The notes beneath the pieces were generated by a model. It saw only the letters and a program-made list of their open reading frames with translations. It was not told where the DNA came from and made no database searches. This document shows positions 34,253 through 43,738 of a DNA stretch of 48,009 bases, piece after piece (position 1 is the first letter of the stretch; each line of letters opens with the position of its first letter). Source of the stretch: Mesorhizobium sp. (lineage in GTDB: Bacteria; Pseudomonadota; Alphaproteobacteria; Rhizobiales; Rhizobiaceae); contig JAIPUZ010000018.1 of NCBI GenBank assembly GCA_022833215.1, forward strand, positions 1-48,009, given 5' to 3'. Position numbers and translations under genes: made by a program.

Positions 34253-37063
34253 TTACTCCGCCTGCGGCCCGTCCTCTGCGCCTGAGCCCTCTGCGCCGGA
34301 CACGGGAGCCTCGGCGCCTTCGCCCTCCCCGTCACCATTGTCCTCATCGGAACCCGGCTCCGAAATGCGCTCGACCGACACCACCTTTTCGCCTTCGGCC
34401 GTATTGAAGATGGTAACGCCCTTGGTGGCGCGGCTGGCGAAACGGATTCCGTGCACCGGTACGCGGATGACAGTTCCGCCATCGGACACCAGCATGATCT
34501 GATCTTCGTTGCCGACCGGGAACGCCGCCACCAGCGGGCCGATTTCATCGACCTTGGAGACATCGGTGGCGCGGATACCCTTGCCGCCACGATTGGTCAG
34601 CCGGAAGTCGTAGGATGACGAGCGCTTGCCGTAGCCGAGTTCGGTGACCGTGAGCACGAACTGCTCGTGCATCTTGAGGAATTCGTAGCGTTCCTCGGAA
34701 AGCTGTGCATCCTCGCCAACATCCTCATTGGTGAGCGCGATTTCCTCTTCATCACCATTGCCGGACAACATGCGACGCTCGGCAGCCGAGCGCTTCAGAT
34801 AGGCGGCCCGCTGCGACGCATCGGCATCGACATGCTCGAGAATGGTCATGGAAATGGCGCGGTCGCCCTCCGCCATCGAGATGCCCCGCACGCCGACCGA
34901 ATTGCGGCCGGCGAATACCCGCACGTCCGAAACGGAGAAGCGGATGCACTGACCCGACGCCACCGTGAGCAGCACGTCGTCGTTTTCGGTGCAGGTCTCG
35001 ACGCCGAGGATCTCGTCGCCCTCGTCGAGCTTCATGGCGATCTTGCCGTTGCGATTGACCTGAACGAAATCCGACAGCTTGTTGCGGCGAACCGTGCCGC
35101 GCGTGGTGGCGAACATCACGTCCAGTTCGCCCCAGCTTGCCTCGTCTTCGGGCAGCGGCATGATGGTGGTGATGCGCTCGCCCTGCTGCAGGGGCAGCAT
35201 GTTGATGAGCGCCTTGCCGCGCGACTGCGGGCTGCCCACCGGCAGGCGCCACACCTTCTCCTTGTAGACGATGCCGCGCGAGGAGAAGAACAGCACCGGC
35301 GTGTGGGTGTTGGCCACGAACAGCCGGGTGACGAAATCCTCGTCCTTGGTCGACATGCCCGAGCGGCCCTTGCCGCCGCGACGCTGTGCCCGGTAGAGCG
35401 ACAGCGGCACGCGCTTGATGTAGCCGGAATGGCTGACGGTGACGACCATGTCCTCACGCTGGATCAGGTCCTCGTCGTCCATGTCCGCGCCGCCATCGGC
35501 AAGCTCGGTGCGGCGCGGCGTGCCGAATTCGTCACGAACCGCAGCCAGCTCGTCCTTGACGATCTGCTGGATACGCGCGCGGGACGACAGGATATCCAGA
35601 TAATCGCGGATTTCCTCGCCGATGGTGTTCAGCTCGTCGCCGATCTCGTCGCGGCCGAGCGCGGTCAGGCGCTGGAGGCGCAGTTCGAGGATGGCGCGCG
35701 CCTGCTCCTCGGAAAGGTTGTAGGTGCCGTCATCGTTGATGCGGTGGCGCGGATCGTCGATCAGGTGGATCAGCGATTCCACATCCGCGGCCGGCCAGCG
35801 GCGCTCCATCAACTGCTCGCGCGCCGTCTGCGGATCGGGCGCGTGGCGGATAAGCTTGATGACCTCGTCGATATTGGCCACCGCGATGGCAAGGCCGACC
35901 AACACATGGGCGCGATCGCGCGCCTTGCGCAGCAGATATTTGGTGCGCCGGCTGATGACCTCCTCGCGGAAGGTCACGAAAGCCTTCAGCATGTCGATGA
36001 GGGTCAGCACTTCCGGCTTGCCGCCGTTCAGCGCCACCACATTGGCCCCGAACGACGTTTGCAGCGGCGTGTAGCGGTAGAGCTGGTTGAGGATCACCTC
36101 GGCATTGGCGTCGCGCTTCAGCTCGATGACTACACGGTAGCCCTGCCGGTCGCTCTCGTCGCGAATGTCGGAGATGCCCTCGATGCGCTTGTCGCGCACC
36201 AGTTCGGCCATCTTCTCGATCATCGAAGCCTTGTTCACCTGGAAGGGAACCTCGGTGATGACGATGGCTTCGCGGTCGCCGCGGATCGGCTCGATATCGA
36301 CCTTGCCGCGCATGACGATGGAGCCGCGCCCGGTCGAGTAGGCATTGTAAATGCCCGAGCGGCCGAGAACGATGCCGCCGGTCGGGAAATCCGGACCGGG
36401 AATGATCTCCATCAGGTCGGTCAGTTCGATGGCGGGGTTGTCGATGATGGCAATGGCGCCGTTGCACACCTCGGCCAGATTGTGCGGCGGGATGTTCGTG
36501 GCCATGCCGACCGCGATACCGCCGGAGCCGTTGACCAGAAGGTTCGGGAACCGCGCCGGAATGACGCGCGGCTCCGCCCCCGAGGCGTCGTAGGTGTCCT
36601 GGAAATCGACAGTATCCTTGTCGATGTCCTCCAGCAGCTCATGCGCGACCTTGGCGAGGCGCGCCTCGGTGTAGCGCATCGCCGCCGGCGGATCGCCGTC
36701 GATGGAGCCGAAATTGCCCTGCCCGTCGATGAGCGGCACGCGCATCGACCAGTCCTGCGCCATGCGCACCAAAGCGTCATAGATCGAGGCATCGCCATGC
36801 GGGTGGTATTTACCCATCACGTCGGCAACGGGGCGGGCCGACTTCACATATTTGCGGTTCCAGTGGTAGCCGCTCTCATGCGAGGCGTAGAGAATGCGCC
36901 GATGGACAGGCTTGAGGCCGTCGCGAACGTCAGGCAGAGCGCGGCTGACGATCACGCTCATGGCGTAATCGAGATAGGAGCGCTGCATCTCCTCGACGAT
37001 GGAAATCGGTTCGATGCCGTTCGGATCGCCGTCGGCACCGCTCGGTGTTTTATGGTCGGTCAA
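34253..37063 (-). CDS. gyrA: DNA gyrase subunit A
   Basis: GyrA is the DNA cleavage and religation subunit of gyrase. The 936-residue protein starts with [16 protein letters not shown] and [21 protein letters not shown], carries the active-site tyrosine in AMRYTEARL (Tyr131), the [18 protein letters not shown] helix, and a C-terminal beta-propeller with a GyrA box ([10 protein letters not shown]). The tail ends in an acidic, Gly/Glu-rich stretch. At the position of E. coli Ser83 it has Ala92, while the Asp87 equivalent (Asp96) is kept. It is preceded by a good promoter and transcribed alone. Confidence 0.97.
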   Translation of the reverse strand: MTDHKTPSGADGDPNGIEPISIVEEMQRSYLDYAMSVIVSRALPDVRDGLKPVHRRILYASHESGYHWNRKYVKSARPVADVMGKYHPHGDASIYDALVRMAQDWSMRVPLIDGQGNFGSIDGDPPAAMRYTEARLAKVAHELLEDIDKDTVDFQDTYDASGAEPRVIPARFPNLLVNGSGGIAVGMATNIPPHNLAEVCNGAIAIIDNPAIELTDLMEIIPGPDFPTGGIVLGRSGIYNAYSTGRGSIVMRGKVDIEPIRGDREAIVITEVPFQVNKASMIEKMAELVRDKRIEGISDIRDESDRQGYRVVIELKRDANAEVILNQLYRYTPLQTSFGANVVALNGGKPEVLTLIDMLKAFVTFREEVISRRTKYLLRKARDRAHVLVGLAIAVANIDEVIKLIRHAPDPQTAREQLMERRWPAADVESLIHLIDDPRHRINDDGTYNLSEEQARAILELRLQRLTALGRDEIGDELNTIGEEIRDYLDILSSRARIQQIVKDELAAVRDEFGTPRRTELADGGADMDDEDLIQREDMVVTVSHSGYIKRVPLSLYRAQRRGGKGRSGMSTKDEDFVTRLFVANTHTPVLFFSSRGIVYKEKVWRLPVGSPQSRGKALINMLPLQQGERITTIMPLPEDEASWGELDVMFATTRGTVRRNKLSDFVQVNRNGKIAMKLDEGDEILGVETCTENDDVLLTVASGQCIRFSVSDVRVFAGRNSVGVRGISMAEGDRAISMTILEHVDADASQRAAYLKRSAAERRMLSGNGDEEEIALTNEDVGEDAQLSEERYEFLKMHEQFVLTVTELGYGKRSSSYDFRLTNRGGKGIRATDVSKVDEIGPLVAAFPVGNEDQIMLVSDGGTVIRVPVHGIRFASRATKGVTIFNTAEGEKVVSVERISEPGSDEDNGDGEGEGAEAPVSGAEGSGAEDGPQAE

Positions 37064-37097
37064 ATCAGGTCACACGTGTTGGGAATCATTTCCGTCT

Positions 37098-37125
37098 TAT
37101 ATAGGAACGGGGCCGGATTCTCCAA
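37098..37125 (-). promoter_or_regulatory. Probable promoter of gyrA
   Basis: On the minus strand a TTGGAG -35 box (37120-37125), a 16-bp spacer and a TATATA -10 box (37098-37103) lie 35 bp before the gyrA ATG. Transcription should start near 37091. The rest of the 242-bp gap to marC is AT-rich without a clear gene. Confidence 0.5.
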
Positions 37126-37305
37126 CATCGAACGATCTTTTCCAGAACTGATTTTCGACGTTATTTCAAATGGATATGCGATTTTTGGGGAAATCGTCAC
37201 GACAGCCGCTGCCGGGCTGGGTCCCAAGTGCCCGAATAAGCCTGCCCGGCAACTGGCGCCAGCGACAGCATTGCGGTAGCCTGAAATAACAGGGGACATA
37301 TCCAG

Positions 37306-37935
37306 ATGCCAAATTTCGACAGTCTTTTCAATGCGTTCGTCACCCTTCTCGTGACGATCGACCCGCCCGGACTGGCGCCTATCTTTCTGGCGGTAACGCG
37401 TAACATGAACCGCGCCGAGCGCAAGCAGGTGTCCATCCGCGCAAGCGTGATCGGCTTTGTGCTGCTCGCCGTTTTCGCGGTGGCGGGTGCGGCGATTCTT
37501 TCCGTGTTCGGCATCACGCTGGCAGCCTTCCGCGTCGCTGGCGGATTTCTGCTGTTTTTCATCGCCTTCGAGATGGTTTTCGAAAAGCGGAACGATCGCA
37601 AGGAGAAAATCTCGGATGTCGCCATCACCCGCGACCACATTCACAACATCGCAGCGTTCCCGCTTGCCATTCCGCTGATCGCAGGCCCCGGCGCCATTTC
37701 CGCCACCGTTCTGCTGTCCGGCTCGTTTCACGGATTTGCCGGTCAGGCAGCGCTTGTCGGTATAATCTTCGTATGTCTGGCCGTCACCTATCTGGTGTTC
37801 CTGCTTGCCGAGCGCATCGACCGCATTCTGGGCGAAACCGGCCGCTCCATTCTCACTCGCCTGCTCGGCGTGATCCTCGCGGCGCTGGCCGTGCAATTCG
37901 TCGCCGACGGCGTGAAGGTCCTCATCGCCGGCTAA
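37306..37935 (+). CDS. MarC family integral membrane protein
   Basis: This 209-residue protein has the six-helix layout of the MarC/UPF0056 family. The conserved start FNAFVTLLVTIDPPGLAPIFL (IDP-x-G-x-x-P), a second-helix AFRVAGGFLLFFIAFEMVF motif and the central AFPLAIPLIAGPGAISATVLL motif are all clear. Despite the name, a role in antibiotic resistance is not supported, and the transported substrate is unknown. It is followed by a perfect 16-bp GC palindrome (37947-37962) without a T tract. Confidence 0.93.
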   Translation: MPNFDSLFNAFVTLLVTIDPPGLAPIFLAVTRNMNRAERKQVSIRASVIGFVLLAVFAVAGAAILSVFGITLAAFRVAGGFLLFFIAFEMVFEKRNDRKEKISDVAITRDHIHNIAAFPLAIPLIAGPGAISATVLLSGSFHGFAGQAALVGIIFVCLAVTYLVFLLAERIDRILGETGRSILTRLLGVILAALAVQFVADGVKVLIAG

Positions 37936-38036
37936 CGCAATATTCCCCGGGCGCGCGCCCGGATGCGGCAAGGAAGCAAATTCTTAACCCTCATTGCGGA
38001 GTTTCTCCCCGAAGTCAGCACGTCTGGAGAAACGAT

Positions 38037-38240
38037 ATGAGCAGGATTTTGATCATCTCTCTGGCCGCTCTGTCGCTGTCCGCCTGCGGTTCCTCGCAGG
38101 CGATGAGGACGGCCAGCGGCGCTGCCATCGGAGCCGGATCGGGTGCGCTTGCCGGCGCGGCGGTAGGCGGAACCGGCGGCGCAGTGGTAGGCGGCCTTGG
38201 CGGGGCAGCGCTCGGAGCCGTCATCGGTTCGAACCACTAG
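38037..38240 (+). CDS. Small glycine-zipper lipoprotein
   Basis: This 67-residue product begins MSRILIISLAALSLSACGSS: a lipoprotein signal peptide with the lipobox LSAC, so Cys17 should be lipidated. The rest is almost entirely a glycine-zipper (repeated GAxxG and GGxGG units) typical of small outer-membrane or inner-membrane associated lipoproteins. Start and ribosome site (GGAG, 8 bases upstream) are convincing. Function is unknown. It lies 101 bp after marC. Confidence 0.8.
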   Translation: MSRILIISLAALSLSACGSSQAMRTASGAAIGAGSGALAGAAVGGTGGAVVGGLGGAALGAVIGSNH

Positions 38241-38286
38241 ACATTTCCGCTCCGGGACGCCCCCCATAAGCGGTGCGGGCAGCCCG

Positions 38287-38318
38287 AAAAAGCAGCGCCC
38301 CGCCAATCAGGCGGGGCG
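38287..38318 (-). terminator. Terminator of the MHS transporter gene
   Basis: A perfect 9-bp GC-rich stem (CGCCCCGCC / GGCGGGGCG) with a 5-base loop is followed, on the minus strand, by a run of five T after four bases. It lies 24 bp after the transporter stop codon. Confidence 0.75.
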
Positions 38319-38341
38319 GCGCGGAATTTCCTGCGTCGATG

Positions 38342-40231
38342 TCAGTCGTTGGCGGACAGGTTGGTTCCCAGCGTATCCTTCACGAACAGCAGGCCGACGA
38401 TCAGCGACATGGCAGCAATCGCCACCGGATACCACAGACCGAAGTAGATATCGCCCTTGTAGGCACTGAGCGCGAACACCGTGGCCGGGAGCAGACCTCC
38501 GAACCAGCCATTGCCGATATGGTAGGGCAACGACATGCCGGTGTAGCGGATGCGGGTCGGGAACATTTCGACCAGGATCGCCGCAATCGGCCCGTAGACC
38601 ATCGTCACGTAGATGACGAGGATGAACAGGATGCCGATGGTCAGCGGCCAGTTCACCTTGTCCGGATCGGCATACATGGCGAACGCACCGGAGTTGGGAA
38701 TGCTGTAGGCCGTAACCTCGGTGGCGCCACCCGCTTCTTCCGCGGTGATCACCTTGTCGACAATGGCCTGCGCGACCGCAAGCGTCTTCGCCTCCCCGGC
38801 ACGGATCGCCGCAGCGTCGAGGTTCAGTTCCGGATTTGCCGCAACGAAAGCGTCGAGCTTCTGGTCGGGAACCACGCTTGTGGCACGCCGCATGGGATAG
38901 CCGCCGTCCAGAAGGGCGATGTTGATGCCCTTGGCGAAAGCCACCTCCCTTGCCTTGGCGTCATCGCCCGCCGCGATGGCGTCGAAGGACTCCACGGTTT
39001 CGTCGCCGATCGTGACTTTGGCCGCAGTGCCCGGCGCGGCACTTACCACCACGTCATAAGGCACCGAGTTGCGGGTCAGGAACGAGGTGGCGATATCGCA
39101 CGACGTTGTGAACTTGGCCGTTCCGACCGGGTTGAACTGGAACTTGCAGTCGCCGGGGGCTGCCGTCACCGTAGCACGAACGTTCTGCTGTGCTGCGGCA
39201 AGCGTGGGGTTGGCGGCCCAGGTCAGCGCCTTGAACAGCGGGAACGTCGTCAGGATGGCCAGAACGAAGCCGGCCATGATGATCGGCTTGCGGCCGATCT
39301 TGTCCGACAGCCATCCGAACACAACGAAGAAGATCGATCCCACGGCAAGAGCTGCGGCGATCATGATGTTGACCGACCACGCGTCGACCTTGAGCACATT
39401 GGTGAGGAAGAACAGCGCATAGAACTGGCCATTGTACCACACCACCGCCTGACCGGCGGTGAGGCCGAGCAGCGCCAGCAACGCGATCCGGGCGTTCTTC
39501 CACTGGCCGAAGGCTTCCGAGAGCGGAGCCTTGGAGGTCTTGCCTTCCGCCTTCATTCGCTTGAACGTCGGCGATTCCGAGAGAGAAAGCCGGATCCAGA
39601 TCGAAATGCCGAGCAGCAGGAACGACACGATGAACGGAATGCGCCAGCCCCATGCGGCATAATCCTGAGCGCTGAGCGAAGCCTGCACGATCAGGATGAC
39701 GATCAGCGACAGGAACAGGCCGAGCGTCGCAGTGGTCTGGATCCACGACGTATAGAAGCCGCGGCGGTCGTCCGGCGCGTGCTCCGCAACATAGGTCGCA
39801 GCGCCGCCATATTCGCCGCCGAGCGCAAGGCCCTGCAGCATGCGCAGGAAGATCAGGATGACCGGCGCGGCAATGCCCCAGCTTGCATAGCCGGGCAAAA
39901 TGCCGACGAGGAAGGTCGACAGGCCCATGATGATCATGGTGACGAGGAAGGTGTATTTGCGCCCGACCAGATCTCCCAGACGGCCGAACACCAGTGCGCC
40001 GAACGGCCTCACCAGAAAGCCGGCCGCGAAGGCAAGCAGCGCGAAGATGTTGCGTGTCGCTTCCGGAATTGCCGGACTGAAGAAAGTCGAGCCGATGAAG
40101 ACGGCCAGCGAGCCGTAGAGATAGAAATCGTACCATTCGAACACGGTACCGAGCGAAGAGGCGAAGATGACTTTCTTCTCCTCCCGCGTCATGCCACGGC
40201 TTGAGCCGCCGGCAGTGGATGCCATTGCCAT
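38342..40231 (-). CDS. MHS-family MFS transporter with large periplasmic insert
   Basis: This 629-residue protein is a major facilitator of the metabolite:H+ symporter (MHS) type. Diagnostic motifs are GTVFEWYDFYLYG, FGRLGDLVGRKYT (residues 82-94), RMLQGLALGGEYGGAATYVAEHAP and GWLSDKIGRKPII (306-318). Ordinary MHS proteins are about 430-550 residues. Here some 190 residues (about 337-530) lie between helix 9 and helix 10, on the periplasmic side, with two cysteines (362, 378) able to form a disulfide. MHS members carry organic acids, betaines or acetate; the substrate here is unknown. The gene stands alone with a long AT-rich leader. Confidence 0.92.
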   Translation of the reverse strand: MAMASTAGGSSRGMTREEKKVIFASSLGTVFEWYDFYLYGSLAVFIGSTFFSPAIPEATRNIFALLAFAAGFLVRPFGALVFGRLGDLVGRKYTFLVTMIIMGLSTFLVGILPGYASWGIAAPVILIFLRMLQGLALGGEYGGAATYVAEHAPDDRRGFYTSWIQTTATLGLFLSLIVILIVQASLSAQDYAAWGWRIPFIVSFLLLGISIWIRLSLSESPTFKRMKAEGKTSKAPLSEAFGQWKNARIALLALLGLTAGQAVVWYNGQFYALFFLTNVLKVDAWSVNIMIAAALAVGSIFFVVFGWLSDKIGRKPIIMAGFVLAILTTFPLFKALTWAANPTLAAAQQNVRATVTAAPGDCKFQFNPVGTAKFTTSCDIATSFLTRNSVPYDVVVSAAPGTAAKVTIGDETVESFDAIAAGDDAKAREVAFAKGINIALLDGGYPMRRATSVVPDQKLDAFVAANPELNLDAAAIRAGEAKTLAVAQAIVDKVITAEEAGGATEVTAYSIPNSGAFAMYADPDKVNWPLTIGILFILVIYVTMVYGPIAAILVEMFPTRIRYTGMSLPYHIGNGWFGGLLPATVFALSAYKGDIYFGLWYPVAIAAMSLIVGLLFVKDTLGTNLSAND

Positions 40232-40424
40232 TCGGGGTCTCCTCCATTTTTGCAGCCTTCATGACAACCCTCCTGTCGTCGTCGAAGGCGAATGGACGCG
40301 GACTCAAAAGTGAGCGCCATCACGCAAAAAGTGACAGAAACCCGCGAAAAGCGGCACCAATCCTTTGGAATTATGACTTTGGTCTAATAAAGCGAAAGCG
40401 AATAAACACCATTTCGCCCTGCGC

Positions 40425-41210
40425 TCAAAGCGCCTGAAGCAGCGCCGCGGCCGCACGGAAATCGCGATGGCGTTGCGAGCGGCGGGCCACGGCTTCGGCA
40501 TCCTGCCCCCAGTGCGCGACCTGCCAGTCCTCATCGACATGCGCGGCAAGCCATGCGGCATCGGCATCGAGTTCACGCGCCTCGACCGCCAGCGCCAGCA
40601 GGGCCGACCCCGTAAGCGAGGTCATCACGTGCAGGCAAGCCAGCCGGAAAGCATCGTTGCGGCGTGCAAGCCATGCTCCGAGAACGGCTATGGACTCGCG
40701 TGGCTGTTCGACATGCATGACACCTTCGGCAAGGTTCAGGCGTGCCCCGATTGCGGACTGCGCCCAATCCAGGACCGGGTCCCAATGCGTGTTCTGGCGC
40801 TCGATAAGCCCCTGCGGACCCTCGGCGCGATAACAGAGCATATCCGAAGAAGCGAAGCGCAGAATGTCTTCCAGCACGGCCTGCGGATCGCTCGCCACGC
40901 CGTCGATTGCGGTGTTGACCAGCCGCAGCGCCGGCATGCTCACCGGATCGATAGTCTCGCCCTGCGCCTCGAACTCGCCGGCAACCAGCTTCGCTGCCGC
41001 CTGTGTCGGAAGCATGAGCAGATTGCGGCCGGGCGTGCGCACCGGCTTGCCGTCGAGTTGGACGGCAAAGCCCTCCGCCTCCTGAACCACGCCTGCCTCG
41101 CTGTAAAAGCGCTTCGGCAAGGGCGTGCGCATATGTATCTGGGCGCGCCGGGTGGGATCGGGGTCCGAAAGATGTGCGCCGGCCTCGATGTCATTCAGCA
41201 TGTCGCGCAT
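40425..41210 (-). CDS. ATP12-type F1-ATPase assembly chaperone
   Basis: This 261-residue protein matches the ATP12 family, which binds the F1 alpha subunit and aids assembly of ATP synthase, best known from mitochondria and alphaproteobacteria. Visible family features are KRFYSEAGVVQEAEGFAVQLDGKPVRTPGRN near residue 35, the PALRLVNTAIDGV helix, and the SSDMLCYRAEGPQGL motif near the middle. The start at 41210 gives an N-terminal extension; a later Met is also possible. It is downstream of rluA on the same strand after 146 bp. Confidence 0.9.
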   Translation of the reverse strand: MRDMLNDIEAGAHLSDPDPTRRAQIHMRTPLPKRFYSEAGVVQEAEGFAVQLDGKPVRTPGRNLLMLPTQAAAKLVAGEFEAQGETIDPVSMPALRLVNTAIDGVASDPQAVLEDILRFASSDMLCYRAEGPQGLIERQNTHWDPVLDWAQSAIGARLNLAEGVMHVEQPRESIAVLGAWLARRNDAFRLACLHVMTSLTGSALLALAVEARELDADAAWLAAHVDEDWQVAHWGQDAEAVARRSQRHRDFRAAAALLQAL

Positions 41211-41315
41211 GTCGATCTCCTGTCTCGCCCGAAGGGCATGACGCGTAGTCCCGGTCTCGAGCAGCGGGAGTTCTGACGAACGCTGCCGCCGCCGCTATAG
41301 CTTCTTTTCCTTGCC

Positions 41316-41355
41316 GCATTTTGCAGTCAGACGACACCGTCTGACTGCGGAATGC
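41316..41355 (-). other. 18-bp hairpin directly after the rluA stop codon
   Basis: Bases 41316-41333 pair with 41338-41355 to form an 18-bp stem (two G-U pairs) with a 4-base loop. It begins one base after the RluA-type gene's TAA. No T tract follows on the minus strand, so it is not a classical terminator. It may protect the mRNA 3' end or act as a Rho-assisted stop. Confidence 0.7.
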
Positions 41356-41356
41356 T

Positions 41357-42337
41357 TTAGTCCTCGCCGCTCTGCTCGTCCAAACCGAGCAGGTTCCAGC
41401 TCTGGCGCATATGAGGCGGCAGGGGCGCGGTCACGTCGATTTTGCCGCCGTCGGGGTGCGGAATGACGATGCGGCGCGCATGCAGATGCAGACGATTCTG
41501 CATGCCGCCCGGGAAATCCCAATTGGTGTCGGCTTCGAAATATTTCGGATCGCCGATGATCGGGCAGCCGATATGGGCGGCGTGAACGCGAAGCTGGTGC
41601 GTGCGCCCCGTATAGGGCTCCATCTCCAGCCAGGACAGCGACTGCGCAGCCTGCTCGATGAGGCGGTAGAAGGAGACGGCATGATCCGCGCCCTTCTCGC
41701 CATGTTTCGCGACCCGCATCCGGTCTCCGTCCGGTGTCTGGTCCTTGACGAGCCACGTTGAAATCTTGTCTTCACGCTTGGGCGGCACACCCTTGACCAG
41801 CGCCCAATAGGTCTTTTTCGTTTCGCGCGCACGGAAGGATTCCGACAGCTTCATCGCCGCCAGCCGCGTGCGCGCCACGACGAGAACGCCGGAGGTATCC
41901 CGGTCGAGCCGGTGGACCAGACGCGGCTTCTCGCCCTTCTTGTTGCGCAGGGCTTCCAGCATGTCGTCGACATTGCGGGTCACGCCCGAACCGCCCTGCA
42001 CAGCCAGTCCGGCCGGCTTGTTGAAGACGTAGACCTTCGGATCCTCGTGCAGCAGCATGCGCGCCAGCACATCGCCATCATCCTGATTGCGGATCGAATA
42101 GCCGGTCATCTGGTCGCTTGCCTTGCGATCGACCTCGAGAGGCGGAATGCGGATGACATGGCCGGGCTCGACCCGCGTGTCGGCCTTGGCGCGGCCGCCA
42201 TTGACCCGGACCTGCCCCGACCGCAGCAGCTTCTGCAGATGGCCGAAACCAAGTCCCGGATAGTGAGCCTTGAACCAGCGGTCGAGCCGCATGCCGGCCT
42301 CGCCGGCCTCAACCGTTATCTGTTCTACGCCTGCCAT
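41357..42337 (-). CDS. RluA-family 23S rRNA/tRNA pseudouridine synthase (RluC-like)
   Basis: This 326-residue enzyme converts uridines to pseudouridines in RNA. It has an N-terminal S4 RNA-binding domain (residues ~15-70, LQKLLRSGQVRVNGGRAK), then the RluA catalytic domain with the HRLDRDTSGVLVVAR motif holding the active-site Asp, and the TGRTHQLRVHAAHIGCPIIGD motif. Domain order points to RluC or RluD; the exact target uridines cannot be told from sequence. The start at 42337 follows ACAGG; 42349 is an alternative. Confidence 0.93.
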   Translation of the reverse strand: MAGVEQITVEAGEAGMRLDRWFKAHYPGLGFGHLQKLLRSGQVRVNGGRAKADTRVEPGHVIRIPPLEVDRKASDQMTGYSIRNQDDGDVLARMLLHEDPKVYVFNKPAGLAVQGGSGVTRNVDDMLEALRNKKGEKPRLVHRLDRDTSGVLVVARTRLAAMKLSESFRARETKKTYWALVKGVPPKREDKISTWLVKDQTPDGDRMRVAKHGEKGADHAVSFYRLIEQAAQSLSWLEMEPYTGRTHQLRVHAAHIGCPIIGDPKYFEADTNWDFPGGMQNRLHLHARRIVIPHPDGGKIDVTAPLPPHMRQSWNLLGLDEQSGED

Positions 42338-42420
42338 GAGCCTGTCCATTGATCCCGGCTGCCAGATAGCACCAAGCGCCCGCCAATGCGAGCCGTGCGC
42401 CGCCCGGGAAAATTCCTGTG

Positions 42421-43728
42421 TCAGCCGCGTTCCTTGCGCAGCTTGGCCCAATATTCAAGGCGCTTCCTGATTTCGCGCTCGAAACCACGCTCTGGCGGAT
42501 CGTAGAACGTCTGGCGGCCCATCTTCTCGGGGAAGTAATCCTGCCCGGAAAAGGCATCCGGCTCGTCATGATCGTAGCGATAGCCGGCGCCGTAGCTTTC
42601 TTCCTTCATCAGCCTGGTCGGCGCGTTGAGGATGTGCTTGGGCGGCAGCAGCGAGCCGTGTTCCTTCGCCGCCCGCATAGCCCCCTTGAAGGCGGTGTAG
42701 ACAGCGTTCGATTTCGGCGCCGTGGCGAGGTAGACGCAGGCCTGCGCAAAGGCCAGCTCGCCCTCGGGTGAGCCGAGATAATCATAGGCATCCTTGGCGG
42801 CATTGGCGACGACGAGCGCCTGAGGATCGGCAAGGCCGATGTCTTCCACCGCCATGCGCACCAGCCGCCGGCCGAGATAGAGCGGGTCCTCACCCGCGTC
42901 GAACATGCGCGCGAGGTAGTAGAGCGCCGCGTCCGGATCGGAGCCGCGTACGGATTTATGAAGGGCCGAAATCAGATTGTAGTGACCGTCCTGCCCCTTG
43001 TCGTAGATCGGCGCGCGCCGCTGCACCACGGCAAGCAGGCCCCCGGCATCGAACACTTCGCCCGGCCCCGCCGCGCGCCATACCTCCTCGGACAGCGTGA
43101 GCGAAGCGCGGCCATCGCCGTCCGCCATGCGTATCAGCGCCGCCCTCGCCTCCTCATCGAGCGGCAGGGGCTTGGCTTCGGCTTCCTCGGCACGCGCCAG
43201 AAGCTTGGCGATGCTTTCCTCATCGAGCGAACGGAAGGTAAGCACGCGCGCCCGGGAGAGCAGCGCCGCATTCAGCTCGAAGGACGGGTTTTCGGTCGTC
43301 GCGCCGACGAGAATGACGGTGCCATCCTCCATCACCGGCAGGAAGCTGTCCTGCTGGGCCCGGTTGAAGCGGTGGATCTCGTCCACGAACAGCAGGGTCT
43401 GGCGACCGTTGGCGCGGCGCAGACGGGCGGTCTCGAAGACCTTCTTGAGGTCCGCGACACCGGTGAAGATCGCCGAAATCTGCTCGAACGCGAGGCTGGT
43501 TTCGCCCGCCAGAAGCCGCGCCACGGTGGTCTTGCCCGTTCCCGGCGGCCCCCAGAAGATCATGGAGCCGAGCGAGCCGGAACGGATCATGCGCGTCAGC
43601 GCCCCGTCGGGCCCGGTCAGATGCTCCTGCCCGACAACCTCGGAAAGGCTCTTCGGCCGCAACCGGTCGGCGAGCGGCTGACCGACCGGCCCTCCCTCCG
43701 GTTTGCCGGAACTGAAAAGGTCCGTCAT
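42421..43728 (-). CDS. rarA: Replication-associated recombination protein A
   Basis: RarA (MgsA) is an AAA+ ATPase acting at stalled replication forks. The 435-residue protein has Walker A GPPGTGKTT (near residue 60), Walker B LLFVDEIHRFNRAQQD, the sensor GATTENPSFELNAALLSRARV and C-terminal tetramerisation part with VEDIGLADPQAL and the PLRLAPTRLMK-like HILNAPTRLMKEESYGAGYRYDHD ending. It ends 83 bp before the rluA-type gene and lies 10 bp downstream of the DegP-type protease gene on the same strand. Confidence 0.96.
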   Translation of the reverse strand: MTDLFSSGKPEGGPVGQPLADRLRPKSLSEVVGQEHLTGPDGALTRMIRSGSLGSMIFWGPPGTGKTTVARLLAGETSLAFEQISAIFTGVADLKKVFETARLRRANGRQTLLFVDEIHRFNRAQQDSFLPVMEDGTVILVGATTENPSFELNAALLSRARVLTFRSLDEESIAKLLARAEEAEAKPLPLDEEARAALIRMADGDGRASLTLSEEVWRAAGPGEVFDAGGLLAVVQRRAPIYDKGQDGHYNLISALHKSVRGSDPDAALYYLARMFDAGEDPLYLGRRLVRMAVEDIGLADPQALVVANAAKDAYDYLGSPEGELAFAQACVYLATAPKSNAVYTAFKGAMRAAKEHGSLLPPKHILNAPTRLMKEESYGAGYRYDHDEPDAFSGQDYFPEKMGRQTFYDPPERGFEREIRKRLEYWAKLRKERG

Positions 43729-43738
43729 GCCTCCGAAC

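Noticed and set aside
34667-37279. Plus-strand open frame of 870 residues opposite gyrA
   Set aside because: It mirrors gyrA codon structure in high-GC DNA. No domain or motif is recognisable, and gyrA on the other strand is certain.
37947-37962. Perfect 16-bp GC palindrome after marC as a terminator
   Set aside because: There is no loop space and no T tract, so a terminator call is not supported; it is mentioned only as a palindrome.
38273-40204. Plus-strand open frame of 643 residues opposite the MHS transporter
   Set aside because: Composition is dominated by Arg, Glu, Asp and His in the pattern of a shadow frame, and the transporter motifs on the minus strand are unambiguous.
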